A stretch of DNA of 64,000 nt from Rhytidiadelphus loreus (lineage: Eukaryota > Streptophyta > Bryopsida > Hypnales > Hylocomiaceae), in NCBI GenBank assembly GCA_947034895.1, contig OX344763.1:72373093-72437092 (forward strand), given 5' to 3'. Position 1 is the stretch's first letter, and every line of letters starts with the position of its first letter. A program made the position numbers and the translations under genes. The notes below the pieces were generated by a model. That model had not been told where the DNA came from and ran no database searches. It saw nothing but the letters and a program-made list of their open reading frames with translations. This document shows, piece after piece, positions 1 through 12,368 of this stretch.

Positions 1-714
1 GATAGAAGCAAAAATGGAAAAAATTATGCAAAAACTAGCTAGTGAAGGCATCTCATATTACTTGTTGCAGTAGTGCAGTCTAAAACAACGTCATTTGGGA
101 ATGAGCATGCTTCAATCATCATTTGCAGAAAACAAGGATCCTTCTCTCGTGCCCCTCTCCAAGGTTTCAAGTTCCTATCCACAGTTAAAGTTTCTACCTT
201 TGTAAAATTCTATAGGACATTGTCACAAGCTACATCCACCCCTAATTTCTTCAAACTTGTTCACGGTTGAAATTTGAACTTAGAAAGTCCAACCCTAAGC
301 AAGTTCCTAACCAACAATGCAATTCCAAATCATTGTCTCTGCATGAAGCCATGAATGAAATCAATGAAGAGGTATGCCCACATTAGGTCCATATATTATG
401 CTAAATTAAAATTCACAAACTTCATTTAAAACCAAGGCTAACTAAAACATATGCATGCATACAATTTCAAAACTATCTAAATAATTATGTGATTTCTTTA
501 CAATTCTTTACTTCTTTACAATTACAATTGCAATTGTCCAAGACCACAACATAGCGCCTTTTAGATACCTTACACGATACAGTTGCCTTTGTCCAAGAAG
601 GCAAGATAGGATCTGCAAACAAAAAACAAAATTAAAATAATACACAAGTATAGTTTAAACAAAGAGGTACAAAAGGTACAAAAAATACTAGCAAACGGTC
701 ACCTCAAGCACCTT
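1..714. other. AT-rich stretch without a recognisable gene
   Basis: No reading frame here has a recognisable domain or codon bias. The sequence is AT-rich with simple T/A runs. I see nothing in it that I can name. Confidence 0.5.
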
Positions 715-1104
715 TTGCAACCCCCTTCTCCACCACTTCTTCCACCACATCCACCTCCATCACCTCTTCCACAACACCAACCTCCTTCTCCTCAACCACT
801 ACATCAGCCTTCTCTTGCAACAGCCCTCAGGTTCCAATCTTCTCCACCGCATTGTCCCCCTTCTCCTCTAATACCTCAACCACCATCCCCTCCTCCACCA
901 CAACGCCTCCTTTGGCTTCTTGTTGTTGACATCAGTAGTCACAACTTTCAACAATCCAATGCAACAATTGTCGACCACTCCTATGGGCACATCTTGAAAA
1001 CAAGCAATAACAAATATGCATTCATAAGTATGATGATACTTCTAAATCACCTGATTTTACAAATAAAGAGGCAAGTGTCCACTTTATTTATGCAATACAA
1101 ATGA
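715..1104 (+). other. Low-complexity CCT/CCA-rich tract, Pro-rich in one frame
   Basis: The stretch at 715-905 is a degenerate pyrimidine-rich repeat built from CCTCCACC, CTTCTCC and similar units. One plus frame reads as a Pro/Gln/Leu-rich peptide, but this follows from the base composition and no domain is visible. It lies tail to tail with the minus-strand relic at 1132-2400. I read it as low-complexity DNA rather than a gene. Confidence 0.4.
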
Positions 1105-1131
1105 TAGAGGATTATAATTCTAGCCACTAAA

Positions 1132-2400
1132 TCAAACCTTGTCCGCGACATTCACTTGATTAGGACGAACCGAATCAGGACTCAATGGGCTCAAATCCTC
1201 CAGAGTATCATCCCTAATAGTGTTATGCATCTCCAGAGTTGAATTCATTTGGATCACTCCAGGTGCAATAGGGTTAGTTCCATCCTTTCGTTGAATTGTG
1301 GAGTAATGGACACCACCATCATGAACCTCCAGATTTTGAAATTTGATCCTCAAAGAACCAGAAGTGTAATCACCAGCCAATGCACAACTGAGTAATGCGG
1401 AAGTTGTATTTCTTTCTTCTTCAATCCCACAACCCTCATCATCTAACATCTCACAATCTACCAAAGTCCGGGAAGATACATTATTCCCCTTCATTGTTCT
1501 CTCTGACTCTGTAAACCTAGCAGTCAAACTCTGCTTGAATTTATACGTTGCAGTCTTCGGAACCTTCTTTGGCTTAGACTGCTTTTTACGACTATTTCCA
1601 AAAAAGGGATTTTCATACAAATCCGAAATCCTTCTCTTCTTTTGTTTACTCGTTCCCTATATTGAGACATTAGACACTATTGGTTTGGTAGGAATGCTCT
1701 TTGTAGGAGTTGGATTCTTCAACTTCTTAGGCTGCAAATTGGGTGGGGGAGAGGTCACCTGTAGTAATGATGAAGAGAATATCAAATTTGGTTCATTTAG
1801 AAACAATCATGAAACAAACATCTGAAGCACTCCAGATGAATAAATGTCATACGATACTTATTTTTTGAGTTCGACGTTGTTGAGGCGACTCATCGCTCTT
1901 CTTGGAGTAGTTGTCCTTGGAATTTACCGGAGTTTCAATATTACTTGCCAATCTTTCTTCCATATCGGTCGAGGACTCTACAAGGGGATTGACAAAGAAT
2001 TGCTCCCTCATAATCTTTGCAATAATTTTTCCAATCTTCTCTGCCTCCGTAGAATTAAACACTTCCAACACCTTCATTCCGCCCCACTGGACCACAATAA
2101 CAATCACTTATCAATTTCCTCGAGTACAAAAAATTCAACCTAAAGCAAGAGCAAATCAACATTCCATTGATCTTACCATACCTAGATGAGTAATCTCAGG
2201 ACCCCTGTTCACTTTCATAAGCACCATGTCACCCCTAATTAACCCTCCAAATAACACAAGTGTAAACAATGCCCTTAAGTATGGCACACCATGACGCCTC
2301 TATGAGCTATTAACATCTTGTAGGATATCTTTAGCATCCTACACAGCTTCGATCACTTGAATGGAGGGGAAGTAGTAGTTGAAGCGGCTACGTGCATGTG
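1132..2400 (-). pseudogene. Decayed minus-strand gene fragment, unidentified family
   Basis: Two minus-strand open stretches (1132-1620, about 160 codons; 1847-2107, about 86 codons) lie in line with a third at about 2160-2400. The third reads as a coherent, globular-looking peptide containing GDMVLMKVNRGPEITHLGM but is broken by two in-frame TAG codons. The 1847-2107 part contains GGMKVLEVFN followed by a charged stretch rich in E and K. The 1132-1620 part is Ser/Thr-rich and probably disordered. No family is recognised. The stop codons and the lack of a clean start argue for a relic. It could be the 3' part of a transposon gene. Confidence 0.35.
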
Positions 2401-4262
2401 AATGTTTCTAACTCCACCCTTAAGTCAAAAAATTGCACATAGGTTCTAGCAGCATAAGTTAGTAAATTGTATGGGTGAAATGTAAACATAGTGTTCTTTG
2501 GCCTTCCAAGCAATGGACACTTTGTTTGTTATGTGATAATTTAATTCTATCTGCTTCAAAACAATCTAAACGTTAAGCGGTTCAAGATCTAGATGAGTAA
2601 GCAAATCCTAATCTAATGTTAAAATCTATCTAAGCTAACTTGTAGAACACACTTTGTCCTTTCCAAAATGGTAAAGCAAGTCAAATTTTGATGTTCCTAC
2701 TAAAAGATATTGATGGATGAAATCCGTCCCTAATTCTATCCTAAAAACTTCATCTGTTAACTAAAAATAGCAAATGAATTCTAAATAAATCTAAATTTCA
2801 GGGTTAATTTGTTAATTAATTTAACTAATGGATTTTTGAGAGAAAACCTAGTTTTAACCTATTTTTAGATTTTTCATCCAAATTTAAGTCAAACTTCATC
2901 CACACTTAACTCCTTTAAAATCAAAGTAATTTTAGAGTAAAAGTTGGTTTTGGAATTTTCAAAAGATTCCCTAAATGATTATAGTCTCAAAAGATTCTTT
3001 AGTTATTCTTTAAAAATATTCCTAAATGTTCTTGTATTAATCCTACTCCTAAGTTATAATTCTAAAATTAGTAATTTTGGGGGGTTTTATTATTTTTGTG
3101 AGGAAAGTGATAATTCACCTTTTTACCAAGGTAAAAAACAAGAATTTTGGATTTCTAGGTAAAAACTTATGGATGGATGAAAATTTTCTTTAATTGGACA
3201 TAATCCGTTCCTTCAATAAGTTTTATAGAAAATAAGGGGATAAATTAGGTTTTACTTCCCCCAATTATTCTAATATTTCCTAGATTCCTAAATTAAATTA
3301 GATTCTTTTTGAGATTCTTTTGGACGAAATTAATATTCCCTTTCCAAAGTAATTCAAAATTCATCCATTTATTACTTCCACAATTTTAATTAGGTTTTCA
3401 AAGAATTTTAGCGATGTTCAAACTTTTACGTAGCAATTGGAATTCTAAATGTTAATTGTGATTGAAAAGCAAAATTAAAGAAAAACAAAGTTAGAAATCA
3501 TACCTCAGTATCGAAGATGTCGGTGGATCCATCGTCGCAAAATACCATCATAATTGTCTCCTCGAAGTCCTCCATTGTCTTTCATGAATTTGCAAAGTTC
3601 TAGTGAGTTTTTGATTAATTGTTGTTGAATTGTCATTCTAAAAACCTATCTAAAAAGTCCAATTTGTTAGTTTTGATAATAGTTTTGTTTTAGAGTTTTT
3701 ATTGTAAATTCATTAATTCATTTAAATTCTCTAATTCTAATGAATAGTGATATTATTCTTTTGCCAATTGTTTAATAGTTTTTAGTTTAATATTCCAAAG
3801 ATATTAGTTGTTTTTTGTTTTTATCTGTTTGGCTTATTAGCTTAATAAAACAAAACTCTAAACAACAAATTTGGCCAACTAATACAATTGGCATCCTAAT
3901 TAATAACTACCAAACAACTAAGTGAATAGTAAATGGAATAAAATCCAACAACAAAGCCAACATGAATAGTAGGATTCTTTACCTTAATGATTTTTTAATA
4001 CTCAAAATCCCTCACGTTTTCTAATTCATTCCATTCCATTCCTTGTTATATTCTTCTCTCTTCCTCATTCATTCTCTCATTGTTTTTGAACTTCAAAGTT
4101 AGCTATGGGAGTAGTATTCTTCCGAGAGAATGAAAGAATTTTCCAAAGATTGTTGAGAGAAATTTGATCAAAATCCGGGTGTGGCGAGCAACAACCGACC
4201 CTTTAGAATTTTGATGATGAATTTTGAGACTGTCAATTAGTTAAGCAACGAGAGCTTGCTTA
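2401..4262. other. AT-rich intergenic DNA
   Basis: A long AT-rich stretch, with many TTTAAATT and AATTTTAG runs. The short plus frame at 2944-3162 is Phe/Leu/Ser-rich, as expected by chance in such DNA. No coding or RNA feature is supported. Confidence 0.5.
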
Positions 4263-4454
4263 TTGGACTTCAGTGTTTGCTTACTGGACTCAGTGTGTGC
4301 TTATTTGTTTCAGTACCGTCTGTTGTTGCCTTCAGGGTTGCTAGGACGCCGAGACGCCGAGACTTGCGTCCGGAACCCCCCGGACGTCCGGATTTTTCAG
4401 GTTTTACCTGAGGTAAAAAAAAAAGTTACCTTGCCCAACGTCGGACGATTTGTC

Positions 4455-4580
4455 CAGGGCTTTCGACGGCCTGGCCGATCGGACGGCCAGGTCCGATCCG
4501 ATGGCCTAATCGGACGGTCTGATCGGATATCCTCTTCCCATGGTCTGATCGGATGGCCACATCTGATCCGACAGCCTGGT
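4455..4580. repeat. Degenerate GATCGGACGGCC short tandem repeat
   Basis: About 125 bp are built from variants of GATCGGATGGCC and GTCCGATCC. GC content is well above the flanks. The Arg/Gly/Ser-rich frames on both strands come from this repeat and are not genes. From about 4600 to 5220 the DNA is again AT-rich with no supported feature, apart from a short TGTGAGC run at 5118-5155. Confidence 0.6.
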
Positions 4581-5353
4581 CTAACCAAGCCCTTTTTCTG
4601 TCAAAAGTATAATCTATGAGTGAAAAAAATTTAGAAATAAAAAATTTAAATTTTGAAAAATCTTCGTGTTGCCCGATTTTCCAAGTTTTGAGTTACATGG
4701 GCATAACTTTTGTAGAGGGGTACCGATTGAGAAAAAAATTATATTCCACAAAGGTAATCCATTTTTCTATCTTCAAAAAAAGTTTAAGAAAATCAGGAGA
4801 AAAATTCAGCCCATAGGTACCAACCCAAAATCCATTTGTCCTCCGAAGGGACGCTTTGTCCTTTAGGGGTTCAAATGAGCTATGAAAAGAAATTGAACCC
4901 ATTGTTGAACTTCGGTACACAATAAGTTTTGTTTAGGGTCCCTATTGACGGTTATGAAAATTATTCTAACAAAAAGAAAAAAAAAAGGTACAAGGTCTAA
5001 ATACTAAATAGCGTCAAAATGCACGATGGTACTATTTTTTATATTTTTATAGAAATGCCATTTTTTTAATTAACAAGGATTTAGGCCCAAAAATTAACGG
5101 GGGTGCTATTTTGTGAGCCTTGGAGCCATGAGCTGTGAGCTGTGAGCTTGTGAGCAGGGATTTTTTTTTGGATTTTTTTGCAGTTTTCATCTTGTGGACC
5201 TATGACCGTGGTATAGGGTATTATGGGGAGAATATAAAACAATAAGGCAATAGTAGTAGTCTAGTAACAAAAGACAAAGATGGTATCAATGTAATGTGCA
5301 AGAAGAGTAGAGCATGGAATTGAAGAAATATAAAGAAATAGTGTAGATAGAGT

Positions 5354-6580
5354 TTATAGAATGGATTCGTGTACAATACTGCTAGAAGATCTGGATGCAG
5401 AACTCTCATGACTATCTGATGAATCACCATCAAACTCTATAGCCGAATCATCTATAAATAATAGAACTCGAGGATCAACAGTACAGATCCTACAAGACGG
5501 TTTTGGATCAAACATATCATACTGCAAAGCTAATGCCTCCGCATACGGTGGCAATATGAATGGCTTTGGGGGGCTACTGAGGTATGACCGGGCCCCATGA
5601 AACGGTCGAAGCTGTGACAACTTCATTTTCTCTGCTTGCCTACACAATAAACAAAACCATTGATTAAATCAAGGTACATGACAAATTCTAAAGGGTATCT
5701 AGAAAGAGCTTAGGGATAAACTTACTTACTGAATTTGGAAGTCTTCACGACATGGCGGATGGGAACTGCCTTGTCGTCCAGATCAAGCGACGGAGCTGCA
5801 TCCTGCTCCGGCTGGGACGGAGGATTGGCAATAATTCGAGTGAACGGGGCAAGGAGGGCATCAAAGATGGACTTCTCTGCTTCCAAGGCCACAATATGGC
5901 GACCTGTAGCACGATAAGCATAGATGGCTAAACCTGAAGAACAAGAAGCGAAGGTAAGCTTTCGAATAAAAATGTCATGTGCAATTGAGAGATTGGGATT
6001 TTCTATAGAATTAGGTATTGACACACCCATTCTCAAAAAATAGAATCAGGAACACGGTATATCAAAACGGTGTCTCGGTAATGAGACGACATTCACAAGC
6101 GGCCTAGTTTAAGATAATACTAAGATATTGTCAGAATCATGAAATCAGAACATTGAAATAAATTTAGCAAAGATAGAAAACGGAATCCGTAGACGTGCTA
6201 AAAATTAGAAAAAATTAAGTTGGAATGTAGATACTCCAAGCGAGGTCAGTGAACCATAAGTACAAGTAGTTTAGGGTTTTGGTACATGGTGGGAGAAATA
6301 CAAACCTATAGATGCTGTACAGTCCATGACGATATCACCCGGAGATGTAATTGCCTATACTAGCATTTGCATAATGGGCGTGCTTTCTCTCTGGGACCGC
6401 GCCAAGGGATGTTGCCATTTAAGGCCACATCATCTTTACCGCAAAAGTTTTGCAATATGTCGTCACGTCCCACATTCACACCTACGGCATCGTGCGCGGG
6501 TACGCTTCGAAATGAAAACCGTCTCCTAGAGCGACCACCTGGAGCTCTAATGTAAAGCGAAATAGTGAAACACATTGTCT
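5354..6580 (-). pseudogene. DNA-methyltransferase-like gene, minus strand, decayed
   Basis: Read on minus, an upstream part (about 6575-6370) contains LNGNIPWRGPREKARPL, which resembles the region before the glycine loop of N6-adenine/N4-cytosine methylases. After a frame change and an in-frame TAG, the frame continues as SPGDIVMDCTASI and stops at a clean GT donor near 6306. The acceptor CAG at 5936-5934 joins in phase to GLAIYAYRATGRHIVALE, at 5933 and below. The spliced product has the arrangement (V)hDxxAxxG..A..A..GR.xhhhE of motif I and the following strand of Rossmann methylases. The DPPY motif is not seen. A Ser/Asp-rich tail follows to 5722, with a further frame at 5647-5354. The frameshift and the TAG make it a relic. 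It is a different family member from the methylase-like domain in the two large elements. Confidence 0.5.
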
Positions 6581-6599
6581 GCAGTGAATTAAAACCAAA

Positions 6600-7360
6600 A
6601 GTAAGTTGACATGAAAGGTCAAACTGGATTTAAGATGCATATTGTAGTAGATGAAAATACACTAGTAGGAGCCCCTGTTTTTGTAGACGTTAGGGTTGAA
6701 CATGACTGTTTTTTATAACATAAAGTAGAAGATTGTATTTCTGCCAAGAAAGTCGGAATTCAGTGTGATGTTGCACTGGACACGTGCATGTCAGAAGAAA
6801 AACGTGGCACTGTTGAAGGAAACGGCTATGTCGCAGAGGATGCCTTACATGACGGAGATGCGTTCTGGTCGACGTCCATCATATTCGGAAGGTGCCATGC
6901 TGGCATGTGACTTCGCTTCACAACAAGTAAGTCACAGAGTGACAGTAACTTCCAATGAAGGTAAAAAGCTGTCTGGCTTCTGAAAGCACGGAAGAGGGGG
7001 CACTTCCAAGGTTAAATTTTTTTTTATATGGTTCCAGGTTTCAGGCTACATTTTTTTCCTTTACTTAAAGCTGTATGCTAGAGCTAGTAGGACCTGTTCA
7101 TAATTCATATATTATTGTTCATCATATATGATTCTCGTAAAAACATAATTTCTTTTCCATGTGCAATGTTCACGTGATATAGGGCGTCTACTAGCTACAA
7201 GTAGGCTTCCATATATTTTAGGATTAATTAAATGATACCGGATTATTGAACTCAACGATTCATTTTCAAGTTTGCTTGCACTTTTACCTATTTTATTTTG
7301 TTCACTATAAAGCAATATATAAAGGAAGACAGTGGGGGGGAAAAAAAGGAAGGAAAAAAA
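6600..7360. other. No supported gene
   Basis: The frame at 6765-6983 has no recognisable domain. From 7000 onward the DNA is AT-rich and leads into the microsatellite. I see nothing else. Confidence 0.4.
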
Positions 7361-7798
7361 ATATATCTATATATCTATATAGATATAGATATAGATATAT
7401 AGATATATAGATATAGATATAGATATATAGATATATAGATATATAGATATAGATATAGATATATAGATATAGATATAGATATATAGATATAGATATAGAT
7501 ATAGATATATAGATATAGATATAGATATAGATATATAGATATAGATATAGATATATAGATATAGATATAGATATATAGATATAGATATAGATATATAGAT
7601 ATAGATATAGATATATAGATATAGATATAGATATATAGATATAGATATAGATATATAGATATAGATATAGATATATAGATATAGATATAGATATATAGAT
7701 ATAGATATAGATATATAGATATAGATATAGATATATAGATATAGATATAGATATATAGATATAGATATAGATATATAGATATAGATATAGATATATAT
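7361..7798. repeat. TAGATA microsatellite with a perfect 20-bp higher-order unit
   Basis: About 440 bp are made only of ATAG/ATAT/GATA steps. From about 7540 to 7790 the array is an exact 20-bp repeat (ATAGATATAGATATATAGAT), about twelve identical copies. The left half is less regular and starts with a short stretch in the opposite orientation (TATATCTATA). The 153-residue Ile/Ser/Tyr frame on minus is a by-product of the repeat. Confidence 0.95.
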
Positions 7799-8902
7799 CA
7801 TGAGGAGTTCAAGCATAGAGTTCAACATTTTCTCAGAGATTGTGAATAACCTTTACATATCTTTCATATACTGTCACATTCTTGGTTTTTATAAAATACA
7901 GAACTTGAGATGTATGTTTCCTATATGAGTTCTAATTCAAAGCTTCAAAGGGTAGAGTAAGTAAAGTTTAAAAGGCTTCAAGGATAACGGTTTGCTTTGT
8001 GTACCCAAAAATGTTGTCTAATGCTTGGGGGTGAGTCCATTGCATTGTGTCAAACGACTTCAAGTTTTAAATATAATAAAGTATGGTTTCACAAAATGTG
8101 GTTCAAGTTGCCTACACTTTAAATGTATGAAGAAAAAAAATTTCATCACAATCAAAGAATTTTAAGAATTTTTAATGAATTTTTAAGTTGGAAAAGCATG
8201 TTTTGTCTCGAGTACCTCGAATCCTAAAAAAAACACATTCGGAATATCATATAGTTTTATTTTAATACCATTTCTGGATGTGACTTACATTAAGTGGTCC
8301 GATACATGAGAAAATGAATTTTATTAATAAATTTTTTATAAATTCTGCACTATGATGCTTGCAAATCCCAATTTTCAGCGATTTCTTTCACCTGTAAGAG
8401 AAGATTCAAAAAAGTTCAATATTATTAAAAAAAAGGATTATGAATATACATCTTCACTTCTGTCGATGCAAGACTTTTTAATTTCAATTGTAGAATCTTC
8501 TTATTTCATCAAAATGAATAAAATCATAAGTTCTCGAAGTTTACAACAAATATAAGTTAATGAGTGTGTCCAGAAAATGAAACACAAAGCAAACTATTAC
8601 CCTTCAGTAATACTGCATCCAATACACTTCCTCGGTGCAGCTTTGAAGTTCAACGGGGGTATGTTCATTGGAGTTTTGTCCTCGGATATTAGTTGTTGCT
8701 TCCGGTGTGGCATTAGGGTTCCTAAGATCATTCAAGTATGTTCTTTGTCCATGAAAATGGACTATAGCTAGGAGCCGTATGCTTTTCAGAATACACAAGC
8801 ATTTGTACGCCTTCGTACGTTGCTATACAAAATGAAGGGTTAAAACTACATTCTTTGGAGTCGTACAACATTCTTCTCTATTAAGTATGCATTTCCGCAT
8901 TA
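7799..8902. other. AT-rich DNA left of the outer transposon
   Basis: Short frames at 8352-8555 and 8577-8771 show no domain. The stretch ends at the left terminus of the outer element at 8903. No gene supported. Confidence 0.45.
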
Positions 8903-9166
8903 AAGGGCTTATTTGTTAATTTGTGACAAGTTGGGGTCTCATTTTAATGCATTCTATATTTAGAATGCAATTAGTATTCAATAAATTGAGACTCTTCAAT
9001 AAATTAAGACTTCAAAATGTTAAAATATTTTTTTATAGATTTTTCTAGTTCTAGAAAAAGTATCTCCAACCAACAATTCACTATTTCATTCCTTAATTTA
9101 TTCATTAATATCTATATACAATAGACCATGAACTTATAAATTGAAACATTTCTTTAAATTGAGACT
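8903..9166. repeat. Left terminus of outer element with sub-terminal GAGAC repeats
   Basis: The terminal repeat is followed by GTCTCATTTTAA and by sub-terminal copies of (T)AAATTGAGACT at 8981-8993, 8999-9012 (one mismatch) and 9152-9166. The first 60 bp align with the left end of the inner element at 17634, including the shared tail TCATTTTAAT..ATT..TATATTTAG. Confidence 0.7.
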
Positions 9167-9433
9167 ACCTTTAATCCCAAAAAATCATCCCCTTACTTCT
9201 CACACCAAACTTTTTAAATGAAAGACTTCAATCAAATACAAATTGAAGGCACAAGTAAATGTAATATATACAAAAGCTATAAGAAAGGGGAAATATTTTC
9301 TATTAATAGAAATAAAAATGTTACATATCTGCCACATCATTATAGAAACAATCAAAGAAACAACTACAAACATTGAAATGTAAAACCACATGGAACTTCA
9401 CTTCCTAAAATAAACCACCAACAGACCTACAAA
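9167..9433. other. 3' flank of outer transposase gene
   Basis: AT-rich DNA between the left terminus and the stop codon of the minus-strand transposase gene. It probably holds that gene's 3' untranslated region. No independent gene. Confidence 0.4.
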
Positions 9434-12303
9434 CTATTCCTCGCCTTCTGCGGAAGACACTTCGTTCTCCGAATTAGAGTTAAAGGCCGTTAGGGATGAT
9501 TTGATGATGTTCATTTGCATCTTCGGAATTGTAACTTTTGTAATAACTTGAGGTTGATCTTCAGCCCCCCTTCTTCCACATGGCTTGAAAGCTGTCATGA
9601 TACAGTCTGTGTTGGACCAGCACGGAGGGATTACACGATCCTCGCGCCACACATTCCCAGCTTTAGTGACCCATCTAGCATACATATCCATATTGATGTA
9701 ACGACTTGAAGCAGGCGTCCAATACTGGATTTGGATCAAATGAACATGTCCGGGATTTGGATTTGGATTTGTAAGAGCCCTCGCAAGCCAAAATGGTTTT
9801 GGGTCGTCATCTGCGGGGCGCACTGCAACAAAATAACTTGCAAACACATCACGATCAACATGAAATGAAGGACGTGGGCGGTCACGCCTACGTCCAATGA
9901 AAGGTGCATCCTGTGCAAACTCTTCACGTATTGTACCATCTCTCTGCATTTGGTCTTCCGGTTCATTAGTGATCCTAGAAGCTGGCCAAAATCCATCTTG
10001 TAATGTCTCACGCACCTGTAGAGGGGCATCTAGGGCAGATCTCACACCTTTCCAGTAACTTTTTATAGGGTCAATCTTCCTCCTGAACTCTCCAGATTGG
10101 TCGTCGTCTGACATTGCACTCCAATGAGCAATAAAACCATTCAAACCCTTTTTGATCTCAAGCAATGCTTTCATATGTTGTGGAGGCAGTGGGAGCGGAC
10201 TATCGCTTGGTATTAGGGGACACCCGTCTTCAGTCTCCGACCACAAGCGAATCCCTTTCTTGTGTAGTGGTAGCCAATCCTTGTCGGTACAAAGATATTT
10301 ATACTCCATAATCGGCCAACCACTAGAATCCATGTGGAACTTGAACTGCTGGCCCGAGGAATGACCTTCTAAAAAATCCCCACCTGTTCCCAAGTACCCG
10401 TGCACAAATCTTTTGAAGTTAGGGACTTCCTCGATGAGATGAGGAATTACCGGGTGGGATTCACAATCCATGAAGGACTTCATGAGTCTTGGAAGTGTCT
10501 GGTAATCATTGGTCTTCAACATGTTGCTCCATCGACCAAACAAAGCATCAATGTCTTCATGTGTGTGTCCAACTATAAGGAAGTTGATGTATATCTCGCG
10601 GAAAATGCCTTTGAATACAAGTAGAGAGCAAAAAGCAAAAACCCATCGGTTCTTGTTGTCTCCCGATGCATTGTCTAATTGCAAAGTCAATATAGGCGGT
10701 AGGGGCTGAGCGGGAATAGGTTCTTGTGGAGGAACGAGGGAGTCCAAGCAAATTCCCCGGCCTACTAGTACAGCCTTGGTTAACATGGATTGGTCATCGT
10801 CCTTAGAAAATAAGATCCTTGATGTATTTTTGGGCGATCCCTCAAGATCATGCAACAATCTACCAATGGAGCCAATGGTGTGATTGGAGTCTGTTGGAAA
10901 AATGTCTAACCCATAGTGCGCATACCGAATGTCACCATGACCATGAGCAATCATACCGGTCACAGCAATAGGCATTTTCATGAAAGAATCCGTCACTTTA
11001 GTCTTGTGAGAAAAGTGAGGAGAAGCAGTCTTGGAGTGATCCATTTATCATGGATGATGCAGAGCATCCTCTCAGGATACATCATGGAATACTCTCTATT
11101 TCCGTAATAGAGTTCCCGATGTGCCTTCTGCCCTGAAAGGTGTGTGGTCAGAATTCTCTCCCATTTGTCTTGCGCAGTAGATAGAGGAGTACAAGCGCCC
11201 TTCAACTGCCTATATGTATCGCACATACCACACCTCGAAAAAGTATCTCCTCGTGCCTTCGGAGCAAACTTAGGGAAAGACGCACGACGGATGTTACTCA
11301 ATCCACTAGAAGAAATCGGTGACAAATTAAACGCAACATTTGCCTCATTGATTTTTGGTAATTGATCACTCCAACGGAAGGCTGATGGCAATACCATTGC
11401 AGGGACTCTTTCCCCAGATGCTAAAGTTCTTGTCTTGTGCGGCATTGCTTCAGCTTCACTTACAATCAGCATTCGAAGTGTGACAGTAGCTTGTACAGTT
11501 TGCGTGCGTGGTTTTTTCAACCCCAAATTCCCATGGGCTTTAGCTTGCATCCTAGATTTGGCCTTCTCTTTGTACCTGTAGAATGTAGCTTTCGAAATCC
11601 CATGTATTGTCCACCAAGCAGTGGGACACACTTCAAAGTTCTTCAAGGTAATCCAATCCTTCCCATCCTGGTCCTTGTGCATTTGTCGATGAACTTCAAG
11701 AAGGCACTTCTTGCGATTATACACACCATCGATTACATGTAGTTGAGAACGTATGGCTTGAATTTCTCGACGCGGAAACGGCTGCAAGCAATTCTTGGGG
11801 CAACATGGCTTTGTGGACACTTCAGTGATCGCGCGTGTTGTGAAAAGCGATTCTTTTTTGGGAGGAACGTCTACCTCTGACCTCACACGAGAACTTTCAT
11901 ACGATCTAATTCCCACACGACCACAGCGGTTCAAAGCATTGACAGCATTGTTATAAATGCTAGTTTGATCATGGTCGTATAGACTAACACCATTCAAAAA
12001 CACTCTTTTAATGTGCCAGGAGTGCATGGACCACATCCACCCTGATGGTACTTCATCCTCGCACAAGGACTCAGCAATCTGAATTGCCACACGATCGTCA
12101 CCAAGAGGTTCACCATCCATGTCAATGACGAGGTCCGCGTCAACGCTTCGACAAATCCCATTCGCGACGTCATCACCAGCATCGTTCCTCAAGGTGACGC
12201 ACTTCGAGATCCAAGACGGACGAGGAATACCATCGCAAGGTGCGACACCATCAGGAAGAACAGGCACCGAAACGGTAAAGTCATCTGGACCATGGATGTC
12301 CAT
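9434..12303 (-). pseudogene. DUF7869-type transposase-like protein, outer copy, one frameshift
   Basis: Two overlapping minus frames (12303-10993 and 11044-9434) join into one protein of about 955 codons, collinear with the inner copy at 18193-21043. They are separated by loss of one A: the inner copy reads HDK-MDHSK through GATAAAATGGAT, whereas here GATAAATGGAT shifts the frame near 11044. I chose the start MDIHGPDD at 12303 because it is shared with the inner copy (MDFHRPHE) and directly follows a splice-like TTGTAG. Visible parts: a putative zinc cluster (CGMCDTYRQLKGAC), the RNase-H-like core LQLDNASGDNKNR followed by GHTHEDIDALFGRWS, and a C-terminal PFWLARAL..IQYWTP..W..DRVIP region. 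These are hallmarks of the DUF7869 family of transposon proteins. Exact catalytic residues are not certain. An assembly indel is an alternative to real decay. Confidence 0.75.
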
Positions 12304-12368
12304 TCTACAATACAAAGAAGTTATCCATGTCAGAAGCAAGAGACAAATGATAAATGAAGTCATACAAC

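Noticed and set aside
715..1104. Proline-rich protein gene
   Set aside because: The frame follows from a CCT/CCA low-complexity tract and has no domain or homologous structure in view.
7367..7828. 153-residue Ile/Ser/Tyr-rich protein on minus
   Set aside because: It is only a reading of the TAGATA microsatellite.
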